NCBI RefSeq assembly: GCF_036013955.1
Contig: NZ_CP107903.1
Coordinates: forward strand, 8,494,001 to 8,558,000
From: Streptomyces sp. NBC_00459
GTDB taxonomy: Bacteria; Actinomycetota; Actinomycetes; Streptomycetales; Streptomycetaceae
Reading direction: 5' to 3'
DNA: 64,000 nt
Shown here: one piece after another, positions 34,511-60,742 of the stretch
Layout of the letters: every line of letters starts with the position of its first letter
How positions within the stretch are numbered: the stretch's first letter is position 1
Program-made: the position numbers and the translations under genes
The notes under the pieces: model-generated
Seen by the model: only the letters and a program-made list of their open reading frames with translations
Told to the model about the DNA's origin: nothing
Databases searched by the model: none

Positions 34511-34546
34511 GCCTGCCCGAGGGCGTGTACGTGCACCCGGGCAGGC
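34511..34546 (-). terminator. Hairpin between monooxygenase stop and exporter start
   Basis: GCCTGCCCG (34511-34519) pairs with CGGGCAGGC (34538-34546), and further pairing inside is possible. It is downstream of the iron box on the minus strand, so it either terminates the monooxygenase transcript or lies in the 5' leader of the exporter operon. Confidence 0.65.
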
Positions 34547-34553
34547 CTAAAAC

Positions 34554-34572
34554 TTAGGTGAGGCTACTCTAA
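34554..34572 (-). promoter_or_regulatory. Iron box (DmdR1/IdeR) for the exporter operon
   Basis: TTAGGTGAGGCTACTCTAA matches the 19-bp consensus TTAGGTTAGGCTAACCTAA at 16 positions. It overlaps the monooxygenase stop codon (34569-34571), giving the exporter/lipoprotein genes their own iron-repressed promoter. Confidence 0.82.
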
Positions 34573-35921
34573 GTTCCAGACGGTTGCCCAGCTCCGACGA
34601 CGGCCTCGCTCGTGCGATGGGCGAGCAGGGAGTCGAGGATCTCTCCCGAGCGCACGGCGGTCGTCGACAGCAGCGTCGAGGTGAGACCGTGCGTGTGCTC
34701 GGTCGCGCCCTGCAGGTAGATGCCGGCGGTGACCTCGGGCGTGACCTCGACCCGGTGGTCGCGGCCGACCCGTACGGCGTCGTTGTCGTCCCGGAGGCAG
34801 AGCTTGGCGGCTCTGCCCAGCATGGTGTCGAGGTCCCGGGGGCGGTAGCCGGTGGCGTGCACGAGCACGTCGCAGGAGAGCACCTCCCGTTCTCCGGTGG
34901 GGAGATACTCGACCGTGACGTCCAGCCGGTCGTCCAGCTGCTCGACGTCCCGGATGCGGGAGACGTTGCGCATCCGCAGCCGCTCGTTGCCCTGGACCTT
35001 CTCGCGGTACATGGTGGCGTACAGCGTCTCGATCAGGTCCATGTCGACCACCGAGTAGTTGGTGCTGCGGTGGTAGTCGTGCAGGGACTGCTTCACCTCC
35101 GGCCGGGACCGGAAGTAGACGTCCACCGCCTCCGGGTCGAAGATCCGGTTGGCGAAGGGGCTGTCGTCGGCGGGGGTGTAGCCGTACTTGGCGAAGACCG
35201 CGCAGACCTCGGTGCCGGGGAAGGAGCGGTGCAGGTAGTCGACCGCCTCGGCGCCGCTCTGACCCGCGCCGAGCACGAGAATGCGGCCCACCGAGGCACC
35301 CGTGCCGGTCAACTCGCGGGTGCGGGGGACCAGTTCGCTGTTGTGCCAGATGCGGTCCGACAGGGCGGTGCCCGGCGGTACGTGCGGTTCGAGGCCGACG
35401 GCCACCGAGATGTTGCGGGCCCGGCGGACCACCGTACGCGTCGGATCGCCCGGCACGCGGCTGGTGACGTCGAACCAGCGGACCTCGCCGTCCTCGGTCA
35501 GCACGGGCTCCACGGAGACGACCTCGGCGTCGTACGTCACCTGGTCGGCGATCCGGGCGGCCGCCCACTCGAAGTACTCGTGGAACTCGATCCGCAGCGG
35601 GAAGAGGGTCTTCGCGTTGAGGAAGTCCACCAGCCGGCCGCGGTCCCGCAGGAAGCACAGGAAGCTGAAGTCGCTGGTCGGGTTGCGCATGGTGACCAGG
35701 TCCTTGAGAAAGGACACCTGCATGGTCGCGTCGTCGATGAGCATGCCGCGGTGCCAGCCGAACCGTGGCTGGCGCTCCAGGAACTCGGCGTGGATTCGCT
35801 CCTCGGGCGCGGCTTGTGCGTTGTGTTCCGCGATGGCTATCGCCAGCGCCAGATTTGACGGGCCGAATCCGATTCCGAGCACGTCATGGATGGCGTCCGG
35901 CTCGTCGTGCAGTGCGTTCAC
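34569..35921 (-). CDS. L-ornithine N5-monooxygenase (CchB/SidA/PvdA type)
   Basis: The 450-residue flavoprotein has a FAD motif GIGFGPSNLALA, an NADPH motif ILVLGAGQSGAEAVDYL, and the ATGY-type motif DVLVHATGYRPRD. FLERQPRFGWHRGML and FLKDLVTMRNPTSDFSF are diagnostic of N-hydroxylating ornithine/lysine monooxygenases. It makes N5-hydroxy-L-ornithine for the hydroxamates. GTG 35921 is chosen because GGAAGGGAA lies just before it; ATG 35948 is in frame but would overlap the iron-regulated promoter. It is divergent from the formyltransferase, with an iron box between. Confidence 0.95.
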   Translation of the reverse strand: MNALHDEPDAIHDVLGIGFGPSNLALAIAIAEHNAQAAPEERIHAEFLERQPRFGWHRGMLIDDATMQVSFLKDLVTMRNPTSDFSFLCFLRDRGRLVDFLNAKTLFPLRIEFHEYFEWAAARIADQVTYDAEVVSVEPVLTEDGEVRWFDVTSRVPGDPTRTVVRRARNISVAVGLEPHVPPGTALSDRIWHNSELVPRTRELTGTGASVGRILVLGAGQSGAEAVDYLHRSFPGTEVCAVFAKYGYTPADDSPFANRIFDPEAVDVYFRSRPEVKQSLHDYHRSTNYSVVDMDLIETLYATMYREKVQGNERLRMRNVSRIRDVEQLDDRLDVTVEYLPTGEREVLSCDVLVHATGYRPRDLDTMLGRAAKLCLRDDNDAVRVGRDHRVEVTPEVTAGIYLQGATEHTHGLTSTLLSTTAVRSGEILDSLLAHRTSEAVVGAGQPSGT

Positions 35922-35958
35922 CGCAACTTCCCTTCCCCTAGGCGCCACTGATATTAAA

Positions 35959-35977
35959 TAAGGTTAGCCTTACCTTG
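35959..35977. promoter_or_regulatory. Iron box between monooxygenase and formyltransferase
   Basis: TAAGGTTAGCCTTACCTTG, a 19-bp dyad close to the DmdR1/IdeR consensus, lies in the 85-bp divergent gap and should repress both genes when iron is sufficient. Confidence 0.88.
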
Positions 35978-36006
35978 CAATGGTGTGTCCTACGGAAGGA
36001 TCGAAT

Positions 36007-36954
36007 ATGCGGGTCGTCATGTTCGGCTATCAGACCTGGGGGCACCGCACGCTCCAGGCCCTGCTGGACTCCGATCATGAGGTGGTCATGGCGGTCACCC
36101 ATCCCAAGAGCGACCACGTGTACGAGAAGATCTGGGACGACTCGGTGGCCGACCTCGCCGAGAAGCACGGCATCCCGGTGCTGCTGCGCAACCGCCCCGA
36201 CGATCCCGAACTCCTGGGCAGGCTAAGGGAGTTGGCGCCGGATCTGATCGTCGCCAACAACTGGCGCACGGTCCTGCCCCCCGAGATATTCGACCTCCCG
36301 GCGCACGGCACGCTCAACATCCACGACTCGCTGCTGCCGGCGTACGCGGGCTTCTCCCCGCTGATCTGGGCGCTCATCAACGGTGAACGGGAGGTCGGTG
36401 TCACCGCCCACCGGATGAACGCAGAGCTCGATGCCGGTGACGTGCTGTTGCAGCGGGCGGTCCCGGTGGGCGCGCGCGACACGGTGACGGACCTCTTCAA
36501 CCGCACTGTGGACTTGATCACACCGGTCGTCCACGAGTCCCTCGGGCTCATCGCCTCCGGGCGCGCGGAGTGGATCCCCCAGGACCGCAGCCGGGCGAGC
36601 TTCTTCCACAAGCGTTCCCTGGAGGACAGCCGTATCGACTGGACCTGGCCGGCGGAGTCTCTGGAACGGCTGATCCGCGCCCAGTCGGACCCGTACCCCA
36701 ACGCGTTCACCCATCACAAGGGGCAGCGGATACGCATCGTCGAGGCCGCCGTCTCCGAGGGCTGCTACGGCGGCACACCGGGCCGGATCTTCATCCGTGA
36801 GGGCGACGGGATCGTCGTGGTCGCGGGTACGGAGGCCCGGAACGGGCGGCTGCGGGGGCTGTTGGTGAAGCGGGTACGGACGGAGGACGGGGCCGAGATC
36901 GCGGCCACGGAGTATTTCCGGACGATGGGTGGCTATCTGACCGCCCGGCCCTGA
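36007..36954 (+). CDS. N5-hydroxyornithine formyltransferase (CchA type)
   Basis: The 315-residue protein is a methionyl-tRNA-formyltransferase-like enzyme: MRVVMFGYQTWGHRTLQAL start, LIVANNWRTVLPPEIF, and the catalytic Asn-His-Asp set in GTLNIHDSLLPAYAGFSPLIW and ELDAGDVL. A C-terminal OB-type domain (about 205-310) follows. It transfers formyl from formyl-tetrahydrofolate to hydroxyornithine, giving N5-formyl-N5-hydroxyornithine. ATG 36007 is preceded by GGAAGGA. Pairing with the monooxygenase is the same as cchA/cchB of coelichelin. Confidence 0.94.
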   Translation: MRVVMFGYQTWGHRTLQALLDSDHEVVMAVTHPKSDHVYEKIWDDSVADLAEKHGIPVLLRNRPDDPELLGRLRELAPDLIVANNWRTVLPPEIFDLPAHGTLNIHDSLLPAYAGFSPLIWALINGEREVGVTAHRMNAELDAGDVLLQRAVPVGARDTVTDLFNRTVDLITPVVHESLGLIASGRAEWIPQDRSRASFFHKRSLEDSRIDWTWPAESLERLIRAQSDPYPNAFTHHKGQRIRIVEAAVSEGCYGGTPGRIFIREGDGIVVVAGTEARNGRLRGLLVKRVRTEDGAEIAATEYFRTMGGYLTARP

Positions 36955-37027
36955 CGGAGGGTGACCTGAGGCGCGGGCGGGCGGATTCCCGGTCGACGCG
37001 GATGCGTGATCACGTCAGGATGGCGCC

Positions 37028-37573
37028 ATGCCAGACCTGCGAACCGAACGTCTCGTCCTGCGCTCCTGGCGCCCGTCCGACCTCGTCCCCTGGGCGGCCA
37101 TGAACGCGGACCCGGAGGTCCGCGAGCACCTCGGAGACGTCCTCACCCGTGAGCAGAGCGAGGCCTCCGCCGCCCACTTCCAGTCCGGCCTCGACGAACG
37201 GGGCTGGGGCTGGTGGGCGGTGGAGGTCACGGGCACCGGTGAGTTCATCGGCTTCGCGGGGCTGGACCCGGTGGAGGAGGACATGGCGTTCGACGGGGTC
37301 GAGGCGGGGTGGCGGCTGGCCCGGTCCGCATGGGGGCACGGCTACGCAACCGAGGCCGCCCGTGCGGTGGTTGCCCACGCCTTCGACGAGAAGGGCCTCG
37401 GCCTCGAAGAGGTCCTGGCGATCACGACGGCCACCAACCTCCGCTCCCAGGCGGTGATGCGCCGCCTCGGCATGACCCACGACCCGGCCAAGGACTTCGA
37501 CGACCCGACCGTCCCGGAGGGGCCGCTGCGCCGGAACGTGGTGTGGGGGCTTCGGGCCGGCGCCCGGGTCTGA
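37028..37573 (+). CDS. GNAT N-acetyltransferase, RimJ/RimL type
   Basis: The 181-residue protein starts LRTERLVLRSWRPSDLVPW, the usual Acetyltransf_3 beginning. The acetyl-CoA loop is GWRLARSAWGHGYATEAA, followed by NLRSQAVMRRLGM. Such enzymes acetylate protein N-termini or small amines. It has no overlap with the formyltransferase (73 bp gap) and carries no cluster-specific signature, so membership in the siderophore cluster is doubtful. Confidence 0.88.
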   Translation: MPDLRTERLVLRSWRPSDLVPWAAMNADPEVREHLGDVLTREQSEASAAHFQSGLDERGWGWWAVEVTGTGEFIGFAGLDPVEEDMAFDGVEAGWRLARSAWGHGYATEAARAVVAHAFDEKGLGLEEVLAITTATNLRSQAVMRRLGMTHDPAKDFDDPTVPEGPLRRNVVWGLRAGARV

Positions 37574-37695
37574 CCCGGACCCACAGGGTGCTGTACGGCG
37601 GCGCCCCGCTCTCTCGGCGACTCGTCGCTCCGCCGAAGCCGGTGCGTCGTCCGCGCGTCCGTTGTGGCTGGTCGCGCGGTTCCCCGCGCCCTCGC

Positions 37696-38433
37696 TCAGA
37701 CGTGCCGCATCCAGACGTTGGGCTCCTGGTACACGCCCTCGTCGGCGGCACGGTCCACGCGCAACAGCCCCAGGCCGTCCGGGACGACGTACTCACCGGA
37801 TTCGGGCAGGGCGAGGCCGGTCCACTTCTCCCACTGGGCGACCGTGCCGGTCATCGTCTGGGAGACCGGGGCCGCGGCCAGGATCTCGGCGCCCAGGCGT
37901 TCATGCGTGCGGATCCATGGGTCGAGGGCCGTCCCGTCCGGGCGGCGCCAGCGCATGAAGGTCTCGATCGGTGTCAGGGGATATCGCGCCTTGGTGGTCG
38001 GGCGGACCGGTGCGACGACCCGGGTCAGCCCGGACTCCAGGGCGGCCCGGCGAAGTGCTGTCAGCGTCTCGCCCGCCAGTCCGCGGCCCGTGAGAGAGGG
38101 AGTGACGACCGCCCCGCAGATCACCAGCGTGTCCGGTGCCACACCCTGTTCCCGCCCCTCGACCGCCCGCACCAGGGAGTCCGTGTACCCGGTCGGCAGC
38201 CCTTCGACCGACCCGTCCCAGTGGACCGGCACGCCCCAGCCCGCCGCCACCGGCACCTCACGCTCGTCCACCAGCGTGAGGTCCCAGGCGGGGAACCACT
38301 CCCGGACCCGGCCTATGTACTCCGACACCAGCCGGTCGGCCGTGATGAACTCCGGGAAGCTCTCGCTGAAGAGCTCCTTCATCCGCTCGACCGGCCAGGT
38401 GCGGGCATCGGTTCGCTCGGTTCTCAAGGTCAT
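37696..38433 (-). CDS. GNAT-fold N-acetyltransferase coupled to siderophore uptake operon
   Basis: The 245-residue protein has a divergent GNAT fold. The acetyl-CoA loop region is VVTPSLTGRGLAGETLTALRRAA, with a C-terminal RYPLTPIETFMRWRRPDGTALDPW. Its ATG overlaps the FecE-type ATPase stop by 4 bases (ATGA), so it is the last gene of the fecC-fecD-fecE operon and under the same iron box. Possible roles are acylation of a hydroxyornithine or of the recovered siderophore, or detoxification. None can be proven from sequence. Confidence 0.8.
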   Translation of the reverse strand: MTLRTERTDARTWPVERMKELFSESFPEFITADRLVSEYIGRVREWFPAWDLTLVDEREVPVAAGWGVPVHWDGSVEGLPTGYTDSLVRAVEGREQGVAPDTLVICGAVVTPSLTGRGLAGETLTALRRAALESGLTRVVAPVRPTTKARYPLTPIETFMRWRRPDGTALDPWIRTHERLGAEILAAAPVSQTMTGTVAQWEKWTGLALPESGEYVVPDGLGLLRVDRAADEGVYQEPNVWMRHV

Positions 38434-39356
38434 GCGCCGGTCCTCGTCCGTACGTCCTGGTGGTGGCGGCCCACCGGGATCACCATGGGGGTGTCGCTGA
38501 CCGGGTCCAGAGTGATGCGGCACGTCAGGTCGAACACGTCCGCCACCGTCTCCTCCGTGATGACCTCCGCCGGCGGGCCCTCCGCCACGATCCGGCCGGA
38601 CTTCATGGCGACGACGTGATCGGCGTACCGGCAGGCCTGGTTGAGGTCGTGCAGAACCATGACGACAGTGCGGTTCTCGCGGCGGTTGAGGTCTGTGATC
38701 AGGTCCAGTACGTCGATCTGGTGGGCCAGGTCGAGATACGTCGTCGGCTCGTCCAGGAGGAGTACGGGGGTGCCCTGGGCGACCGCCATCGCGATCCACG
38801 CCCGCTGCCGCTGACCGCCGGACAGCTCGTCCACCGGGCGGTCCGCGAGGTCGGTCATGTCGGTCGCGGCGAGAGCCTCGTGCACGGCATGTTCGTCAGC
38901 CTTCGACCACTGCCGCCACCACGTCTGGTGCGGCGACCGGCCCCGGTTGACGAGGTCGATGACCGTCAACCCCTCGGGCGCGACCGGGCTTTGGGGCAGG
39001 ATGCCCAGGCGCTGCGCCAACTCCCTCGTGGGAATGGACTGAAGGGCCCGGCCGTCCAGGTGGACGGCACCCTCGCGAGGCGCGAGCAGCCGGGCCAGGG
39101 CGCGCAACAGCGTCGACTTTCCACAGGCGTTGGCGCCGACGATGGCCGTGATCCGGCCGGGCGGAACCACCAGGTCGAGGCCGTCCACGACCACCCGGTT
39201 GTCGTACGACAGCCGCAGCCCCGTCGCCCTCAGGTCCGGGTCGGCGGCCGGTTCGGCGGTGGTGGGCAGGGGGTCGACCGGCATGGCGTCCTCGGTGGTC
39301 GTGGTGGCCTTGGCCGTCGACAGGGCGTCAGCCGGGATCGTGGGGTCCGTCGACAT
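38430..39356 (-). CDS. Ferric-siderophore ABC transporter ATPase (FecE/FepC type)
   Basis: The 308-residue protein has a low-complexity Thr/Ala-rich N-terminus (about 1-40) and one NBD. Walker A is GANACGKST, the signature LSGGQRQRAW, Walker B VLLLDEPTTYLD, and VMVLHDLNQACRYADH is diagnostic for iron-siderophore importers. GGAGG precedes ATG 39356, 4 bp after the FecD gene stop. It energises uptake with the two permeases upstream. Confidence 0.95.
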   Translation of the reverse strand: MSTDPTIPADALSTAKATTTTEDAMPVDPLPTTAEPAADPDLRATGLRLSYDNRVVVDGLDLVVPPGRITAIVGANACGKSTLLRALARLLAPREGAVHLDGRALQSIPTRELAQRLGILPQSPVAPEGLTVIDLVNRGRSPHQTWWRQWSKADEHAVHEALAATDMTDLADRPVDELSGGQRQRAWIAMAVAQGTPVLLLDEPTTYLDLAHQIDVLDLITDLNRRENRTVVMVLHDLNQACRYADHVVAMKSGRIVAEGPPAEVITEETVADVFDLTCRITLDPVSDTPMVIPVGRHHQDVRTRTGA

Positions 39357-39360
39357 GGGA

Positions 39361-40461
39361 TCAGCCTCCTGAACCCGCGCGGTTGGCGCGGACGAGCAGC
39401 CAGAGCAGGACGGGCGCGCCGAGCACGCCGGTGACGATTCCGACCGGCAGTTCCGTGCCGGAGATGACCGTACGGGCGATCAGGTCGCTGCCCAGGACCA
39501 TCAGTGCCCCGGTCAGTCCCGAGGCGAGCGTGGGCGGCCAGGCGGTGCGCGCGAGGCGCAGGGCGATCTGCGGGGCGGCCAGCGCCACGAAGGCGACCGG
39601 TCCGGCGGCGGCGGTCGCGAAGGCGATCAGCCCGACGCCGGCGAGCAGGACGGCGAGGCGCACCGGCTGTACGCGGGTGCCGAGGCCGGTCGCCACGTCG
39701 TCGCCCAACTGGAGCGTGCGCAGCAGCCGGCCGAGCAGCAGTGCCGTCGGCAGCAGGACGGCCAGGGCGATCGCGAGCGGCCCGACATCCGACCACGTAC
39801 GGCCGTTGAGGTTGCCGACCAGCCAGCCCAGCGCGGCCTGCGCCTGGAACCGGGCGCCGCGGGCGACCAGGTAGTCGGTGGCGCTCGTACAGATCCAGGC
39901 GACGCCGATGCCGACCAGGATGATCCGGTAGCCGGTGGTGCCGCGCCGCCAGGCCAGCGCGTACACGACGAGGGCCGTGGTCAGCGCGCCGAGCAGGCCG
40001 AGCGCCTGGGTGCCGAGGCCGCCGTCCCAGCCCAGGACGATGCCGGCGACCACGAAGGTGCCCGCTCCCTGGGTGAGGCCGATCATGTCGGGGCTGGCCA
40101 GCGGATTGCGGGTCATGGTCTGGAACAGCCCGCCGGACATCCCGAACGCGATCCCGGCCAGCAGCCCCACCAGGGAGCGCGGCAGCCGCAGTTCCTGGAC
40201 GACGAGCACGGTGCCGGGGTCGCCGGAGCCGGCCAGCGCGCGGACGACGTCGGTGAAGGCGATCGGGTAGTCGCCGATCGTCAGGCTCCAGCAGAAGAGG
40301 AGGAACGTGCCCACGGCGAGCAGCGCGGTGACCGCGACCAGGCGGGGCCGGAGGATGCCGGAGACCGGGGGGAGGGCCAGGCGGTAGGTGCGCTGCAGGC
40401 GGAGGGAAGGGGCAGTGGGCGTCAACACGGCGGCGGTACCGGCGGACTCGGGATTCGTCAT
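39361..40461 (-). CDS. Ferric-siderophore ABC transporter permease (FecD type)
   Basis: The 366-residue membrane protein of the FecCD family has LRLPRSLVGLLAGIAFGMSGGLFQTMTRNPLASPDMIG and PVAFVALAAPQIALRLAR, with nine to ten hydrophobic segments. ATG 40461 is preferred over GTG 40467 because GGAGG lies 7 bases before the ATG and only 1 before the GTG. It overlaps nothing but follows the FecC-type stop by 2 bases. Confidence 0.95.
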   Translation of the reverse strand: MTNPESAGTAAVLTPTAPSLRLQRTYRLALPPVSGILRPRLVAVTALLAVGTFLLFCWSLTIGDYPIAFTDVVRALAGSGDPGTVLVVQELRLPRSLVGLLAGIAFGMSGGLFQTMTRNPLASPDMIGLTQGAGTFVVAGIVLGWDGGLGTQALGLLGALTTALVVYALAWRRGTTGYRIILVGIGVAWICTSATDYLVARGARFQAQAALGWLVGNLNGRTWSDVGPLAIALAVLLPTALLLGRLLRTLQLGDDVATGLGTRVQPVRLAVLLAGVGLIAFATAAAGPVAFVALAAPQIALRLARTAWPPTLASGLTGALMVLGSDLIARTVISGTELPVGIVTGVLGAPVLLWLLVRANRAGSGG

Positions 40462-40463
40462 GC

Positions 40464-41489
40464 TCACACCTCCGCCAGTTTCCGGCGCCGCACCAGGGCG
40501 ATGAAGAACGGCCCGCCGATGAAGGCGACGACCACCCCGGCCTGGACCTCGATGGGCCGGGCCACCAGGCGCCCGATGATGTCCGCGGCGAGCAGCAGAC
40601 TCGGTGCGAGTACGGCGGACAGCGGCAGCAGCCAGCGCTGGTCGGGGCCGATCCCCGCCATCTGGGCCAGTACGCGGGCGACATGGGGCACGACGAGCCC
40701 GATGAAGACGACCGGGCCGATGACCGCGACCGCGGCCCCGGTCAGCAGGGTGACCGCGGTGACGCCCTGGAGCCGCACCAGGCCCAGCCGCCGGCCGAGC
40801 GAGGCCGCCACGTCGTCGCCCAGGGCCATGCTGTTGAGGGCCGGCGCACTGGCGAAGGCCAGCAGTGCGCCAACGGCCAGGAAGGGCAGGATCCGCAGGA
40901 CGGTCTCGCCGTCCTGGTCGGCCATCGAACCGGCCGACCAGAAGCGGTAGCGGTCGAGCGCGTCGGCGTCGGTCAGCGCGATCGCGCTGGTCAGGGAGGA
41001 CAGCAGGGAGGTCACGGCGATGCCGGCGAGCGCGAGTTTGACCGGTGTGAGGCCGGAGCGCCCGAGTCGGCCCAGCAGGTACACGAGGATGCTGGCGGCC
41101 ATCGCACCCGCGAACGCGAACCACACGTATCCGTAGAACGAGCCGATTCCGAGCACTCCGACGGCCACCACGATCGCGAACGAGGCACCGGCGCTCACTC
41201 CGAGAATTCCGGGGTCCGCCAGCGGATTGCGCGTCAACGCCTGCATGAGCGCGCCCGACAGCCCGAGCGCCGCCCCGGCTGCCAGCCCGAGTGCCGTACG
41301 GGGTACCCGCGCCGACCAGATGACGTTGTCCACGAACCGGCTGGGCGCGTCACCGAACAGCGCCCGCACCACCTGATCGGGCGGAATGCTGGCCGCGCCG
41401 AGGGCGAGTGACAGAAGACACAGTCCGACCAGGACGGCGCCGAGAACTGCCACGAGAAGGAGGGGGCGAACCCTTCTGCCCCCCGTCAT
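40464..41489 (-). CDS. Ferric-siderophore ABC transporter permease (FecC type)
   Basis: The 341-residue FecCD-family permease shows ARVPRTALGLAAGAALGLSGALMQALTRNPLADPGILG and GPVVFIGLVVPHVARVLAQ, with nine to ten hydrophobic segments. It heads the uptake operon (fecC, fecD, fecE, GNAT). An iron box lies 27-45 bp upstream of its ATG, and the operon is divergent from the NRPS gene. Confidence 0.95.
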   Translation of the reverse strand: MTGGRRVRPLLLVAVLGAVLVGLCLLSLALGAASIPPDQVVRALFGDAPSRFVDNVIWSARVPRTALGLAAGAALGLSGALMQALTRNPLADPGILGVSAGASFAIVVAVGVLGIGSFYGYVWFAFAGAMAASILVYLLGRLGRSGLTPVKLALAGIAVTSLLSSLTSAIALTDADALDRYRFWSAGSMADQDGETVLRILPFLAVGALLAFASAPALNSMALGDDVAASLGRRLGLVRLQGVTAVTLLTGAAVAVIGPVVFIGLVVPHVARVLAQMAGIGPDQRWLLPLSAVLAPSLLLAADIIGRLVARPIEVQAGVVVAFIGGPFFIALVRRRKLAEV

Positions 41490-41515
41490 CGTGCGGTCTC
41501 CAACGGATAACTCCC

Positions 41516-41534
41516 TTAGGTTAGGCAGGCCTTA
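41516..41534 (-). promoter_or_regulatory. Iron box of the uptake operon
   Basis: TTAGGTTAGGCAGGCCTTA keeps the left half of the DmdR1/IdeR consensus perfectly and a weaker right half. It is 27 bp upstream of the FecC-type start. Confidence 0.78.
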
Positions 41535-41578
41535 ATAGTAGGGGTGGGAAGGGGTCCGCCGAGAGTGGGGTCTTTTGG

Positions 41579-41597
41579 TTAGGTAATGCTTACCTTA
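41579..41597 (+). promoter_or_regulatory. Iron box of the NRPS gene
   Basis: TTAGGTAATGCTTACCTTA, a good dyad and about 15/19 to consensus, lies 58 bp upstream of the NRPS GTG start. Confidence 0.82.
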
Positions 41598-41655
41598 GTA
41601 TGGCCTGCGGTCCTCCGGCTGAGCCGGTCCGTACACCCTGGAGGCACGGTCGCCT

Positions 41656-60390
<18,735 letters not shown>

Positions 60391-60442
60391 CCAGCACCGA
60401 CCCGACCCCACTCATCCACCCCGACCGAGGAGGACCACCCGC

Positions 60443-60667
60443 ATGAGCGGCACCACCAACCCCTTCGAGAACCCCGACGGCGTCTACTCCGTGCTCGTCA
60501 ACGACGAGGGCCAGCACAGCCTGTGGCCCGACTTCGTCGACGTACCGGCCGGCTGGACCGTCGTCCACGGCCCGGCGCCCCGCCAGGAGTGCCTGGACCA
60601 CATCGAGACCAACTGGACGGACATGCGGCCCAAGAGCCTGGTGGAGCGCATGGAACGGACCGGCTGA
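60443..60667 (+). CDS. MbtH-like protein
   Basis: The 74-residue protein has the full MbtH signature: NPFENPDGVYSVLVNDEGQ, HSLWPDF, VPAGWTVV, and the C-terminal NWTDMRPKSL. MbtH proteins bind and activate A domains, especially those using Ser/Thr-like residues. The start at ATG 60443 has GAGGAGGA before it; the NRPS stop is 53 bp upstream. Equivalent to CchK. Confidence 0.96.
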   Translation: MSGTTNPFENPDGVYSVLVNDEGQHSLWPDFVDVPAGWTVVHGPAPRQECLDHIETNWTDMRPKSLVERMERTG

Positions 60668-60673
60668 GGCCAC

Positions 60674-60712
60674 GATCGGATCGACTGGATCGGATCGACT
60701 GGATCGGATCGG
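60674..60712 (+). repeat. 14-bp tandem repeat
   Basis: GATCGGATCGACTG occurs twice exactly and a third time as GATCGGATCGG in the 75-bp gap after the MbtH gene. Confidence 0.9.
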
Positions 60713-60742
60713 CTTCGAGCCCGGAACGAGGAACTGCCCCCC

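Noticed and set aside
37028..37573. RimJ/RimL-like GNAT as siderophore tailoring enzyme
   Set aside because: No coupling to cluster genes, no iron box and generic motifs; listed as an ordinary acetyltransferase.
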